Of a DNA stretch of 64,000 bases, positions 26,732 through 35,547 are shown piece by piece (position 1 is the first letter of the stretch; the number at the start of each line of letters is the position of its first letter). The notes under the pieces were generated by a model that was not told the DNA's origin, ran no database searches, and saw nothing but the letters and a program-made list of their open reading frames with translations. The stretch is taken from positions 1-64,000 of the forward strand of contig CAIXGR010000097.1 of assembly GCA_903919075.1 (NCBI GenBank), given 5' to 3'. Made by a program: the position numbers and the translations under genes. Source of the DNA: an uncultured Bacteroidota bacterium (GTDB lineage Bacteria; Bacteroidota; Bacteroidia; Chitinophagales; LD1).

Positions 26732-26739
26732 CAAATTTA
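26732..26739 (-). promoter_or_regulatory. Candidate -7 element for the 19-kb minus-strand glycan run
   Basis: On the minus strand TAAATTTG (TAnnTTTG) ends about 10 bp before the ATG at 26722, so the leader would be very short. No TTTG is seen at -33. It is back to back with a plus-strand element 20 bp away. Confidence 0.5.
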
Positions 26740-26758
26740 ACCGATTATTTCATCTTTG

Positions 26759-26766
26759 TATCTTTG
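26759..26766 (+). promoter_or_regulatory. Candidate -7 element for the plus-strand AsnB-Wza-Wzc-WecA unit
   Basis: TATCTTTG fits TAnnTTTG and ends 17 bp before the ATG at 26784. It is one half of a 61-bp divergent control region for the two large glycan units. Confidence 0.5.
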
Positions 26767-26783
26767 GGTAAACCATAGTTGGC

Positions 26784-28694
26784 ATGTGCGGAATTGCAGG
26801 ATATTTTTCGAAAAACAAAAGTCACCGGCTCGAAACTTTTTTGGAAGGCGCGGTTAAAACTCTTGGAAAAAGAGGGCCGGATTTTCAGAAAACAATGCAT
26901 CTTTCGCTACAGGTGGGCTTTGCACATGCACGTTTATCTATCATAGACACATCGGTTGTGGCTAACCAGCCCATGAACGATATAAGCAAAAGGTACACCA
27001 TTGTTTTTAACGGCGAGATTTTCAACTTTCGTGAGTTAAGAGAGCAACATCTTTCGAATGTTACTTTCAACACCCATTCTGATACCGAAGTGTTATTAAA
27101 TCTCTTTGTGCTACTCGGTAAAAACTTTTTAGAGTTATTAAACGGCTTTTTTTCATTTGCCATTTTTGACAGCAAAACCGGTGATGTTTTTTTAGCCCGC
27201 GATAGGTTTGGTATAAAACCATTGCATATATACTCCGATGAAAAAATGATTGTTTTTGCCTCGGAGCTTAAAGCAATATTTAAATTTCCGATAAAAAGAG
27301 AGCTTGACTATAACACGCTGGCTCTTTATTTGCAATTGAATTATGTGCCCGGCAACAGTTCGATATTAAAAAACGTTCAAAAATTGAATCCCGGTTGCTA
27401 TGCAATTATTGACAGTAGTGGAAATTTAAAAATTGAACAATACTATTCTATACCCTACACACCGGGCAAAAAAATACCACAAAGCGGCATTGATTATAAT
27501 ACAGCAAAAATAAAGCTGCGTGAATTGGTTGAAGAAGCGGTTCAGCGCAGGCTGGTTTCGGATGTACGGCTTGGAACATTTTTAAGTGGCGGTGTAGATT
27601 CATCGGTAATTACTGCCTGTGCGGCTAAGCATGTTGCCGGATTGAATACTTTTTCGATAGGATATAAAGACGAGCCGTATTTTGATGAAACCCGGTATGC
27701 CAATATGGTAGCCAAAAAACTGGGCACCACCCATACTGTGTTTCCAATTTCGAATGATGAAATATTTGCCAATCTTTTTTTGGCACTGGATTATATTGAC
27801 GAACCTTTTGCTGATTCTTCTGCCCTTGCTGTTTATGTTTTAAGCGAAAGAACACGCCAAAAGGTTACGGTAGCCTTATCGGGCGACGGTGGGGATGAAT
27901 TGTTCGCAGGATACAACAAGCACAAAGCTGAATGGAATGCCCGGAAGAAAACTTTTTTAAATTTTGTGTTGCATGGGGGCAAGCCGCTTTGGGCCTGCCT
28001 GCCTCAATCCAGGCACTCACGCGTAACTAATTTATTCAGGCAGCTTAATCGCTACAGCGCTGCATTACACCTAACAGCTAGTGAACGTTATTGGCGCTGG
28101 TGTACCTTTAACTCTCAAAAACAAGCCGTTGCCTTGCTTAAAAACAAAAGCCTAATTAATGAAACTGAAATAGAAAGCCGAAAAGCATTTGTGTTGGATA
28201 TGGTAAAAGAAAACGGCGACATGAATGACGTGCTTTTTGCCGATATGCAACTAGTCCTGCCTGGAGACATGCTAACCAAGGTAGATTTGATGAGTATGGC
28301 GAATAGTTTAGAGGTAAGAGTGCCCTTACTTGATTATAATGTGGTAAATTACGCTTTCTCGCTTCCTGCTGATTATAAAATATCGGGCGGAGAAACGAAG
28401 AAGATTTTTAAAGACGCTTTTAAAGATGATTTGCCGGCAGAGATTTTTACCCGGCGAAAACAGGGCTTTGAAGTGCCTTTACTTAAATGGATGCGTACGG
28501 GTTTGCGTTCGTTAATAGAAAATGATTTGCTGGGCAAGGATTTTATACAGGCGCAAAATATTTTTGAATACAGTGAAATTGAAAAGTTGAAGCAAAAAAT
28601 ATTTTCGCCTAACCCTGGCGATGTACATGCATCTATTTGGGGGTTATTGGTTTTTCAGTATTGGTACAAAAAATATTTTTTGGTAAATGCCTAG
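26784..28694 (+). CDS. asnB: Asparagine synthase (glutamine-hydrolysing) family amidotransferase, second copy
   Basis: A 636-residue protein with the same two-domain plan as the gene at 2167. It has MCGIAGY with Cys2, KRGPD, FNGEIFNF, the pyrophosphatase loop LSGGVDSS near residue 265 and SGDGGDELFAGY. The catalytic residues are intact. The two window copies differ widely in sequence, so they are not a recent duplication and may amidate different substrates. It heads the plus-strand unit, and its end overlaps a GT4 gene by 8 bp. A glycan carboxylate amidation role is inferred from context; free asparagine synthesis cannot be excluded. Confidence 0.9.
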   Translation: MCGIAGYFSKNKSHRLETFLEGAVKTLGKRGPDFQKTMHLSLQVGFAHARLSIIDTSVVANQPMNDISKRYTIVFNGEIFNFRELREQHLSNVTFNTHSDTEVLLNLFVLLGKNFLELLNGFFSFAIFDSKTGDVFLARDRFGIKPLHIYSDEKMIVFASELKAIFKFPIKRELDYNTLALYLQLNYVPGNSSILKNVQKLNPGCYAIIDSSGNLKIEQYYSIPYTPGKKIPQSGIDYNTAKIKLRELVEEAVQRRLVSDVRLGTFLSGGVDSSVITACAAKHVAGLNTFSIGYKDEPYFDETRYANMVAKKLGTTHTVFPISNDEIFANLFLALDYIDEPFADSSALAVYVLSERTRQKVTVALSGDGGDELFAGYNKHKAEWNARKKTFLNFVLHGGKPLWACLPQSRHSRVTNLFRQLNRYSAALHLTASERYWRWCTFNSQKQAVALLKNKSLINETEIESRKAFVLDMVKENGDMNDVLFADMQLVLPGDMLTKVDLMSMANSLEVRVPLLDYNVVNYAFSLPADYKISGGETKKIFKDAFKDDLPAEIFTRRKQGFEVPLLKWMRTGLRSLIENDLLGKDFIQAQNIFEYSEIEKLKQKIFSPNPGDVHASIWGLLVFQYWYKKYFLVNA

Positions 28695-29883
28695 GGTATT
28701 AAGAATTATAAACCGGTTAAATTTAGGTGGACCCACATACAATGCGGCCTACCTGAGCAAGTTTTTAGAGCCCGACTTTGAAACCTTGTTGATTTCGGGT
28801 ATGAAAAACGACAATGAAGAAAGCTCGGAGTTTATAGTAAAGCAGCTTGACCTTCACCCAGTGTATATGCCGGAAATGTACCGCGAATTGCACCCGCTAA
28901 GAGATTATAAATCGTACTATAAGTTACGGAAGATTATTGAGGAATACAAACCGGATATTGTACATACCCATGCCGCCAAAGCCGGTGCAGTGGGCCGGCT
29001 GGCAGCATTGCATAGTGGGGTTCCGATTATAGTACACACTTTTCACGGGCACGTTTTTCACTCGTATTTTAATAAGGTAAAAACAAAGGTTTTTATTGAA
29101 ATAGAGCGATATCTTGCTAAAAGAACAACTGCAATAATTTCACTTAGCGATGCACAAAAACACGATTTATCTGAAGTTTATAAAATTGCCCCTGCCGAAA
29201 AATTTAAAGTAATACCGTTGGGTTTCGACCTTGTAAGATTTGGAGAAAACAAGGCTGAGAAAAGAGCAGCCTTTAGAAAAAAATACAATTTAGATGAAGA
29301 TGAAATTGCAATTGGCATTATAGGCCGCATCGTTCCTGTTAAAAATCATGAATTTTTTCTAAATGTTTTAAAACTGATTTCAGAGAAAACCACTAAAAAA
29401 ATAAGAGCTTTTATTATAGGTGATGGCGAAGGCCGTGAAAAAACAGAACAAACCGCTACTGAACTGGGCTTGAAATTTAATGCTGGCAATATGTGCGATA
29501 AAGACATTTTAACCTTTACCAGTTGGATAAAAGAAATTGACGTGTCGAACGCGGGTTTGGATATTGTAGTGCTTACCTCTAATAACGAAGGTACGCCTGT
29601 AAGCCTTATAGAGGCACAGGCTTCCGGAAAACCAGTTGTTTCGACCAATGTTGGCGGCATTGAAAACATAGTAATACAAAATGAAACAGCACTACTTTCG
29701 CCGGTGGGAGACTTAGAGTTGTTTACTGCAAACCTATTGCGGGTTATTGAAGACGGGGTTCTCAGAAAAAAAATGTCGGAAAATGGAGCTGATTTTGTTC
29801 GCCATAAATTCAGCTACCAGCGGCTTTGCAGCGATATGGCTAACCTATACAATACACTTTTACAAGACAATAGGAGGCCTTAA
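28687..29883 (+). CDS. Glycosyltransferase family 4
   Basis: A 398-residue GT-B enzyme. It has the N-terminal IINRLNLGGPTYNAAYLSK, IVHTHAAKAGAVGRLAA and TFHGHVFHSYF, a set seen in N-acetylhexosamine-type GT4 enzymes. The C-terminal domain has IGRIVPVKNHEFFL, IGDGEGRE and NNEGTPVSLIEAQASGKPVV (EX7E). It overlaps the AsnB gene by 8 bp. Forty-three bases separate it from the Wza-like gene, with a candidate promoter in the gap. Confidence 0.9.
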   Translation: MPRVLRIINRLNLGGPTYNAAYLSKFLEPDFETLLISGMKNDNEESSEFIVKQLDLHPVYMPEMYRELHPLRDYKSYYKLRKIIEEYKPDIVHTHAAKAGAVGRLAALHSGVPIIVHTFHGHVFHSYFNKVKTKVFIEIERYLAKRTTAIISLSDAQKHDLSEVYKIAPAEKFKVIPLGFDLVRFGENKAEKRAAFRKKYNLDEDEIAIGIIGRIVPVKNHEFFLNVLKLISEKTTKKIRAFIIGDGEGREKTEQTATELGLKFNAGNMCDKDILTFTSWIKEIDVSNAGLDIVVLTSNNEGTPVSLIEAQASGKPVVSTNVGGIENIVIQNETALLSPVGDLELFTANLLRVIEDGVLRKKMSENGADFVRHKFSYQRLCSDMANLYNTLLQDNRRP

Positions 29884-29908
29884 AGTATGAACCGCTGATA
29901 TTTTTTTA

Positions 29909-29916
29909 TAGGTTTG
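29909..29916 (+). promoter_or_regulatory. Candidate internal -7 element before the export genes
   Basis: TAGGTTTG fits TAnnTTTG 10 bp before the ATG of the Wza-like gene. It could let export genes be expressed apart from asnB and the GT gene. There is no clear -33 element. Confidence 0.35.
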
Positions 29917-29926
29917 TAGCTTATCC

Positions 29927-30706
29927 ATGAAAAGAGTCTTACTTCTTCTATCAGCATTTATTGTTTTGTTAACGATGTTCTCCTCGTGTAGGCTGCTATA
30001 CCCGAATATGATGTTTAAACAAAAGGGGTACGAATATTTTGCCGTTGCACAAAAGCAGATAGACCAATATATTGTTCAACCCCATGATGAATTAACATTT
30101 GCTGCTTATGCACGAGATGGATTTAGATTAATTGATATTCTTGGTAGTGTACAAGGCTACAGCAACGCAGGAGGGGCCGGAGGGGCCGGGGGTAATGTAT
30201 CTTATTTGGTAGATAATGAGGGTTTTGTGCGACTTCCGGTAATTGGAGAACTATTTGTAAAAGGATATACAGAAAAGGAACTTCAACGGGTGCTTGCAGA
30301 TAAGCTTTCAGGACTTTTTGTTGATCCATTTGTAATTGTAAACGTTTCGAACCGTAGGGCATTCCTTTTTGTGGGCAGTAACGCTGCTATTGTAATGCTG
30401 AACCGGGGTCCAACAAGTTTGTTTGAAGTATTAGCAAAATCAGGCGGAATAGGTGGTGGAAGTAAGGCATATAAAATAAAGATACTTAGAGGAGACTTAA
30501 AAAACCCTCAAATAATGATGATTGACGTTTCGACCCTTGAAGGGATGCGTAAGGCAGATTTAATAATTCAATCCAATGATATTATATATATTGAGCAAAA
30601 ACGTCAGGATGTTTCTGCTGTTATTGGCGCAATAGGCCCATATTTAAGTTTTGTTTCAACAATGACAACTATAATAGTTTTAGCAGCAAGCTTTGGAAAA
30701 TTATAA
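29927..30706 (+). CDS. Polysaccharide export lipoprotein (Wza/BexD-like)
   Basis: A 259-residue outer-membrane lipoprotein. The signal peptide ends in the lipobox TMFSSC, with Cys near residue 21. The poly-export domain has YIVQPHDELTFAAYA and VDNEGFVRLPVIGELFVKG, followed by VSNRRAFLFVGS and an SLBB-like segment (TSLFEVLAKSGGI). A C-terminal hydrophobic helix (IGPYLSFVSTMTTIIVLAA) matches the Wza helix barrel that crosses the outer membrane. An AGGAGGAGG stretch near residue 80 is coded by GC-rich ggggccgg repeats and probably forms a flexible loop. It overlaps the Wzc-like gene. Confidence 0.9.
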   Translation: MKRVLLLLSAFIVLLTMFSSCRLLYPNMMFKQKGYEYFAVAQKQIDQYIVQPHDELTFAAYARDGFRLIDILGSVQGYSNAGGAGGAGGNVSYLVDNEGFVRLPVIGELFVKGYTEKELQRVLADKLSGLFVDPFVIVNVSNRRAFLFVGSNAAIVMLNRGPTSLFEVLAKSGGIGGGSKAYKIKILRGDLKNPQIMMIDVSTLEGMRKADLIIQSNDIIYIEQKRQDVSAVIGAIGPYLSFVSTMTTIIVLAASFGKL

Positions 30707-33161
30707 AGACATAGAACAAGAAGCATCCTCATCCAGCGCGGTTGATGATTTTAGTTTGGGCCTACTGATTTTTGTTATCAACAAATCAATAGTATGGCTC
30801 ATTCTGATTATTATTTTTTCAGTAGCACTTTCCGTTTTATACTTACGTTATGCTCCGCGCATTTACCAGGCATCTACTTCGTTAATGCTTAAGGAGCAAA
30901 AAAACCAACAAATATTAGGCTTGTCTTCGGTTTTAGGCTCAACCAATAGCGAATCTCAAATAAACCAGGAAATGCAATTAATGAAATCAAATGTTTTCAT
31001 TGATCGTGTAGTAAGCAGCCTACCCTTACAAATTGGATACTTTAAAGAGGGTAAGACAAAGTTTATTATTACTGAAGTGTATACCTCATCACCTTTTGAA
31101 GTAATTGGCGATGTTAAGAAACAGGAGATTTACAACGTTCAGATTTATGTAAAATTTATAACCAAGGCGAAGGTATACCTGGGCTTTAATATAAACGGCA
31201 AAGAATATGAATGGACCAAAGATACCAGCGAGGTATTTGACAATGAATATTTTTCGGTTAGGATTCATTTAAAAGACAAGTACAATGTTACTCCTGAAGA
31301 TCTTTCCGGAATTTATTATTTCAAATTTATTGATAAAAGCGCTTTAGTAGATGAGATTAGCAACAAGCTTGATATCCTTCCGGTTGACGTGCAGACTAAA
31401 ACCATCATGCTTCAATTTAAGGACAGGAATCCATCCCGTGCAAAGGACATTGTAGCTACCGTAGCCGACGAATTTTTAAAATATGATTTAGAGCGAAAAA
31501 CTGAAGGCACTTACAACACCATAAAATTTATTAATAGTCAAATTGATACGTTTGGGTACCTTGCCGACAGGTTTCAGGATTCGATAGTGCTTGAAAAAAT
31601 AAGAGACCATTATATAGAAGGCGCAAATTATTTAGCTGAGTTTGCACGAAGATCAGCAGAGTATGAAGAGAAATCAAGAGGCTATGAATATGATATTTCT
31701 TTGATAGAAACATTCAGAACATTACTACTTGAAAACAAGGAATACTCTAACCTGCCATCACTAACATTTAAAATAGCCCAAAACAAATTCGACGCAGCAA
31801 TAGACCACATTAACGAGGCCCAGCAAAAGCGGAACGCTCTTTTACTAGATGTTACACCACAACACCCTAACATTAGAATGCTGGACAGGCAAATTGAAAC
31901 CGAAAAAATAAAGCTTAATAAAAGTATTGATAAGGGATTAACTGATATGCGAGCTGCGTTAGCAAGAATGACAGGAGACTACCAAAAATACCTTGACGAA
32001 CTTGCTCGTATTCCAGGTTTACAAAGCAAATTTCAGCGGCTTGAAAGAATGGCTGACATTAGAAATAATTTTGTGATTGGCCTGTATGAAAAAAAGTCCA
32101 ACTTTCTTATTGCCAGTGCTGGAATTGTGGGCGACTACGTTATTCTTGACAAAGCTGTTACCGACCCTACACCGGTGTCGCCTAATGAAAATATTGTAAA
32201 AATTTCGGGTTTTGCAATCGGGCTCTTGATTGGGCTTATCATGATTGCCATTAGGTATTTACTGCATAACACTATCATATCCATTGAAGATGTTGAAAGA
32301 AAAACAAGAGCCCCATTATTAGGTATTGTACCGAGATATAAAGAAGAATTGGAACGTTCGCAGATTGTAGTTACCCAGGATCCTAAATCTTCAATAACTG
32401 AATCTTTCAGGGCGCTGCGAACTAATTTGCAGTTTATATCTAATACACCGGGGCCGAAAATTATTTCAACTACATCAACTATACCGGGCGAAGGCAAAAC
32501 GTTTGTTTCGCTAAATATTGCTGCCATACTTACGCTTATGAACAAACGCGTAATAATTATGGACTTTGACATGCGGAAACCAAGGCTTAATAAAATTTTT
32601 GATGTTGAAAGCCATAGAGGTGTAAGTACTATGTTAAGTGGGCAATCTAATGTTGATGATTGTATTATGGAATCGGGCATACCGCACCTTGATTTCGTTA
32701 CATCAGGGCCGGTGCCACCAAATCCATCGGAGTTAATTCTTTTACCAAGATTGCATGAAATACTTGACTATTTAAAAACCAAGTACGATTACATAATTAT
32801 TGATACCCCGCCAATAGGGTTAGTAACCGATGCGCTTGAGGTTTTAAAAAATTCAGACTACCCTATTTATATTTTAAGGGCAGCTTATTCCAATAGAAGC
32901 TTTATCTTTAATATCAATCGAACTATTAGCGAAAGTAAAATCAAAAATCTTTCGGTGGTAATTAACGATTACGGCCGTGGTGCTTCGGGCTATGGTTATA
33001 GCTATGGTTACAATTACGGCTATAACTATGGTTATGGTTATGCTTACGGATACTCATATTACGGAGCAAAATATGGCGAAGGCTATTACACCACAACCGT
33101 AAAGAAAAAACCAGTGGCAAGTTCAACTAACTGGCTTAAAAAACTATTTAGCGATAAATAA
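30693..33161 (+). CDS. Wzc-like polysaccharide co-polymerase / tyrosine autokinase
   Basis: An 822-residue inner-membrane protein. It has a first helix at about residues 30-50, a Wzz chain-length domain, a long periplasmic coiled coil (residues about 250-450), a second helix near 510-530, then a BY-kinase domain with Walker A TIPGEGKTFVSLNIA, Walker A' IMDFDMRKPRL and Walker B YIIIDTPPIG. The tail is tyrosine-rich (YGYSYGYNYGYNYGYGYAYG), the autophosphorylation cluster that controls oligomer state. The only suitable start is TTG at 30693, 14 bp inside the previous gene; the next Met falls beyond the first helix. It works with the Wza-like protein in export and chain-length control. Confidence 0.92.
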   Translation: MENYKDIEQEASSSSAVDDFSLGLLIFVINKSIVWLILIIIFSVALSVLYLRYAPRIYQASTSLMLKEQKNQQILGLSSVLGSTNSESQINQEMQLMKSNVFIDRVVSSLPLQIGYFKEGKTKFIITEVYTSSPFEVIGDVKKQEIYNVQIYVKFITKAKVYLGFNINGKEYEWTKDTSEVFDNEYFSVRIHLKDKYNVTPEDLSGIYYFKFIDKSALVDEISNKLDILPVDVQTKTIMLQFKDRNPSRAKDIVATVADEFLKYDLERKTEGTYNTIKFINSQIDTFGYLADRFQDSIVLEKIRDHYIEGANYLAEFARRSAEYEEKSRGYEYDISLIETFRTLLLENKEYSNLPSLTFKIAQNKFDAAIDHINEAQQKRNALLLDVTPQHPNIRMLDRQIETEKIKLNKSIDKGLTDMRAALARMTGDYQKYLDELARIPGLQSKFQRLERMADIRNNFVIGLYEKKSNFLIASAGIVGDYVILDKAVTDPTPVSPNENIVKISGFAIGLLIGLIMIAIRYLLHNTIISIEDVERKTRAPLLGIVPRYKEELERSQIVVTQDPKSSITESFRALRTNLQFISNTPGPKIISTTSTIPGEGKTFVSLNIAAILTLMNKRVIIMDFDMRKPRLNKIFDVESHRGVSTMLSGQSNVDDCIMESGIPHLDFVTSGPVPPNPSELILLPRLHEILDYLKTKYDYIIIDTPPIGLVTDALEVLKNSDYPIYILRAAYSNRSFIFNINRTISESKIKNLSVVINDYGRGASGYGYSYGYNYGYNYGYGYAYGYSYYGAKYGEGYYTTTVKKKPVASSTNWLKKLFSDK

Positions 33162-33167
33162 GTTTAC

Positions 33168-34286
33168 ATGATTGAGAACAAACAATATTTAATTGCATTT
33201 CTGGTGCTATTCTTTCTGATTAGTACTTTTTTCTCGTTTTTAATCAACTGGCTTTTTTTAAAATTTTCGTTCAACCTGGGGGCTAAGAATGAAGGTGAAA
33301 CTGTGCAGATGCGCTGGTCGGGTAATGTTAAACCGGCAATTGGCGGAATTTCTTTTTTTATTGTTTTTCTTATTTCCATTTCTGTAATTGGCACTTTGCC
33401 CAGGCAAGCCGATCAGCTTTTAGATAAACACCTGATAGGTATTATTGCATCAACCAGCCTTGGCTTTTTATTAGGGCTTGCCGATGATGCCTATAACACT
33501 AACCCGCTAGCCAAATTTATTATTCAGCTTTCATGTGCTTTTATTCTTATCATTTCTGATGTTTCTATTCATATTACAAGTATTCCTTCGGTAGATTTTA
33601 TAGTTACCATTGTATGGGTAATAGGGTTAATGAACTCCATTAACATGCTTGATAATATGGACGCTATTACTACCACCATTTCCATGAGTATTATTATTGG
33701 CCTGCTTACTGTTTTAGCTATAACATCGCCTTATACCAATGCCTTTTACTTAGTAATGCTGGTAGGTGTTTTAGGTGCGCTGGCCGGCTTTTTATATTTT
33801 AACTGGCATCCCTCAAAAGTTATAATGGGCGATACCGGTAGCCAGTTTTTAGGTGTTTTTCTGGCTTCAACAAGCATTCTGTTTTTCTGGAATTTTAAGG
33901 ACCAGCCTTCCGGCGCTATCATTCAAATCAGGCAATTTATTGTGCCGATGTTATTTTTCATTGTGCCTTTAATTGACACCATAACTGTTACTTTTCGCAG
34001 GGTTATGCGCAAACAGTCGCCATTTGTAGGTGGCAAAGACCACATTACCCACCACTTGGCATATTTAGGTATACCGGATAAGATGGTTGCCGCCATTTTA
34101 ATTTTTACCTCACTTGCTTCGCTGCCTTTAGCGCTTCTTTTAATTTTGAATATTATAGAATGGAACACGCTAACCACTCTGGCAGCCTTTGCGTATTTTG
34201 CTTTTATATTTATTCTTTTTCAGGTTTTATATGCTTTTGGCAAAAAAAGGCATGAGGCTGCGCTTAAGCTTAAGGCGGCCAGTTAA
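33168..34286 (+). CDS. MraY/WecA-like undecaprenyl-phosphate sugar-1-phosphate transferase
   Basis: A 372-residue polytopic enzyme with about ten helices. It has GLADDAYNTNPLAKF (Mg-binding DD), SINMLDNMDAITTT and MGDTGSQFLG, followed by the cytoplasmic GGKDHITHHL His-rich motif of the WecA branch. It moves a HexNAc- or deoxyHexNAc-1-phosphate onto undecaprenyl phosphate, the first step in repeat-unit synthesis. It begins 6 bp after the Wzc-like stop and ends the plus-strand unit. Its presence supports a lipid-linked pathway for the whole locus. Confidence 0.92.
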   Translation: MIENKQYLIAFLVLFFLISTFFSFLINWLFLKFSFNLGAKNEGETVQMRWSGNVKPAIGGISFFIVFLISISVIGTLPRQADQLLDKHLIGIIASTSLGFLLGLADDAYNTNPLAKFIIQLSCAFILIISDVSIHITSIPSVDFIVTIVWVIGLMNSINMLDNMDAITTTISMSIIIGLLTVLAITSPYTNAFYLVMLVGVLGALAGFLYFNWHPSKVIMGDTGSQFLGVFLASTSILFFWNFKDQPSGAIIQIRQFIVPMLFFIVPLIDTITVTFRRVMRKQSPFVGGKDHITHHLAYLGIPDKMVAAILIFTSLASLPLALLLILNIIEWNTLTTLAAFAYFAFIFILFQVLYAFGKKRHEAALKLKAAS

Positions 34287-34485
34287 CCATTTTGTAGCCT
34301 CTATCTTATCTCCTTTGCAACAAAATGTCAATTAAATTGTATATATTTATATAGCATGGCCCAAACCTATGGGGCGTTTATTAAAACAGGACATGTAAAC
34401 TTACTTCCTGTTGAAAATTGCAGATGGCATTGAAATACTTTGAATAGCAGTTGTTCTTATATTTAGTAAACCAAAACCAAATCTG

Positions 34486-34974
34486 ATGGAACCAATTCTT
34501 AAATCGAAGTGGAGAAAGTTAGACGGCACTAAAATAGACACAGCAATAAGCAGCGCGGTTGAAGCCGCCCTTATTAGCGAAAAGCAGCTTGGTAACCAAA
34601 TAAAAGTATGCATAGGCACCGACTCGCAGGTACGTGGTGCCGAAACCGAGTATGCTACAGTAATTGTTTTATTGCGAAAAGGACGCGGCGGTTTTATGTT
34701 TATTAATAATGATAAAACCAAAATGAAATTGAGCCTTAAAGAGCGCTTACTTATAGAGGTCGCCCGCTCCATAGATATTGCCTATCATCTTTGCCCCTTG
34801 TTTGATAAATACGGAACCGAGCTAGAAGTTCATGCTGATATTAATACCAACCCGCGTTTTGGTTCAAATACTGCATTAAGCGAGGCTATGGGTTATATAC
34901 TTTCAATGGGCTTTACCTTTAAAGCAAAACCCGATGCACATGCGGCAAGTTGCTGCGCTAATAAGGTGGTATAA
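34486..34974 (+). CDS. YkuK-like RNase H-fold protein (DUF458)
   Basis: A 162-residue protein. VCIGTDSQ provides the first acidic strand of the RNase H fold and LEVHADINTN a second Asp; a Glu falls in the conserved LKERLLIEVARSI helix. The family is RNase H-like, but no biochemical role is known to me. The gene stands alone, 200 bp after the glycan locus, and shares a bidirectional terminator with the convergent lipoprotein gene. Confidence 0.85.
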   Translation: MEPILKSKWRKLDGTKIDTAISSAVEAALISEKQLGNQIKVCIGTDSQVRGAETEYATVIVLLRKGRGGFMFINNDKTKMKLSLKERLLIEVARSIDIAYHLCPLFDKYGTELEVHADINTNPRFGSNTALSEAMGYILSMGFTFKAKPDAHAASCCANKVV

Positions 34975-34979
34975 GAAAT

Positions 34980-34998
34980 AAAAAGCCTATTGCTTTTT
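34980..34998. terminator. Bidirectional terminator between convergent genes
   Basis: AAAAAGC-CTATT-GCTTTTT is a perfect 7-bp stem with T-runs on both strands. It sits between the YkuK gene and the lipoprotein gene, whose TAG stop is inside the loop. Confidence 0.7.
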
Positions 34999-35547
34999 AC
35001 CTGTTTCTTTCTTCTGCTCCTTTTTTACTTCGGCTTTTATTTCTTTGTCTTCAGCCTTGTCTTCGTACTTCAGGCCTTCATTACCGGTATCCAGTACAAA
35101 TTTCCATTTGTGGTCTTTGTCTTTTTTCCATACGGTGCAATAGGTGCCTTCTTCTTTACCAATATTTTTTATTTGTAAAGAATAAGTGCCGTAGGTAAAA
35201 CCAAGTTCACCGGAGCGCGCAATCTCAGCACGTATCGGAATCCAGGTAAGCACATACATTGTATCGGGATGATTTTTTAACAGTGTGGTAATAGTATCCT
35301 TACCGGTAACCGGCATACTAAAAGGGCGCAAAAAAGTAGCGTTATCGGCAGCGTATTCAATAAACGCAGCATTCCGTCCTTTTTGTTCCGAATATTCCGA
35401 GAAAGCCATATCAGTTTTTAATAAATCTGTTTTTAATGAGTCCATGCGGGCCATCATTTCCTGATGATGCTTTGCCGGATCAACTTTGCCATTGCATCCT
35501 ATAAGGCCGGTTACAATAGCCAGCAGTATTAAAAAATAATATTTCAT
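34987..35547 (-). CDS. Lipoprotein with SnoaL/DUF4440-like (NTF2-fold) domain
   Basis: A 186-residue predicted lipoprotein. The signal peptide MKYYFLILLAIVTGLIGCNG has lipobox LIGC with Cys at 18. Then comes an NTF2-like body (KTDMAFSEYSEQKGRNAAFIEYAADNATF, TGKDTITTLL, GELGFTYGTY, WKKDKDHKWKFVLDTG), which is the DUF4440 pattern. A 20-residue Lys/Glu tail follows. ATG 35547 was chosen over 35595 because the signal peptide starts there. A perfect hairpin lies in its leader. Role unknown; ligand binding or enzyme activity are both possible for this fold. Confidence 0.8.
   Translation of the reverse strand: MKYYFLILLAIVTGLIGCNGKVDPAKHHQEMMARMDSLKTDLLKTDMAFSEYSEQKGRNAAFIEYAADNATFLRPFSMPVTGKDTITTLLKNHPDTMYVLTWIPIRAEIARSGELGFTYGTYSLQIKNIGKEEGTYCTVWKKDKDHKWKFVLDTGNEGLKYEDKAEDKEIKAEVKKEQKKETGKKQ

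Noticed and set aside
32135-32680. 181-codon minus-strand ORF
   Set aside because: Lies fully inside the Wzc kinase domain, whose motifs are intact on the plus strand.
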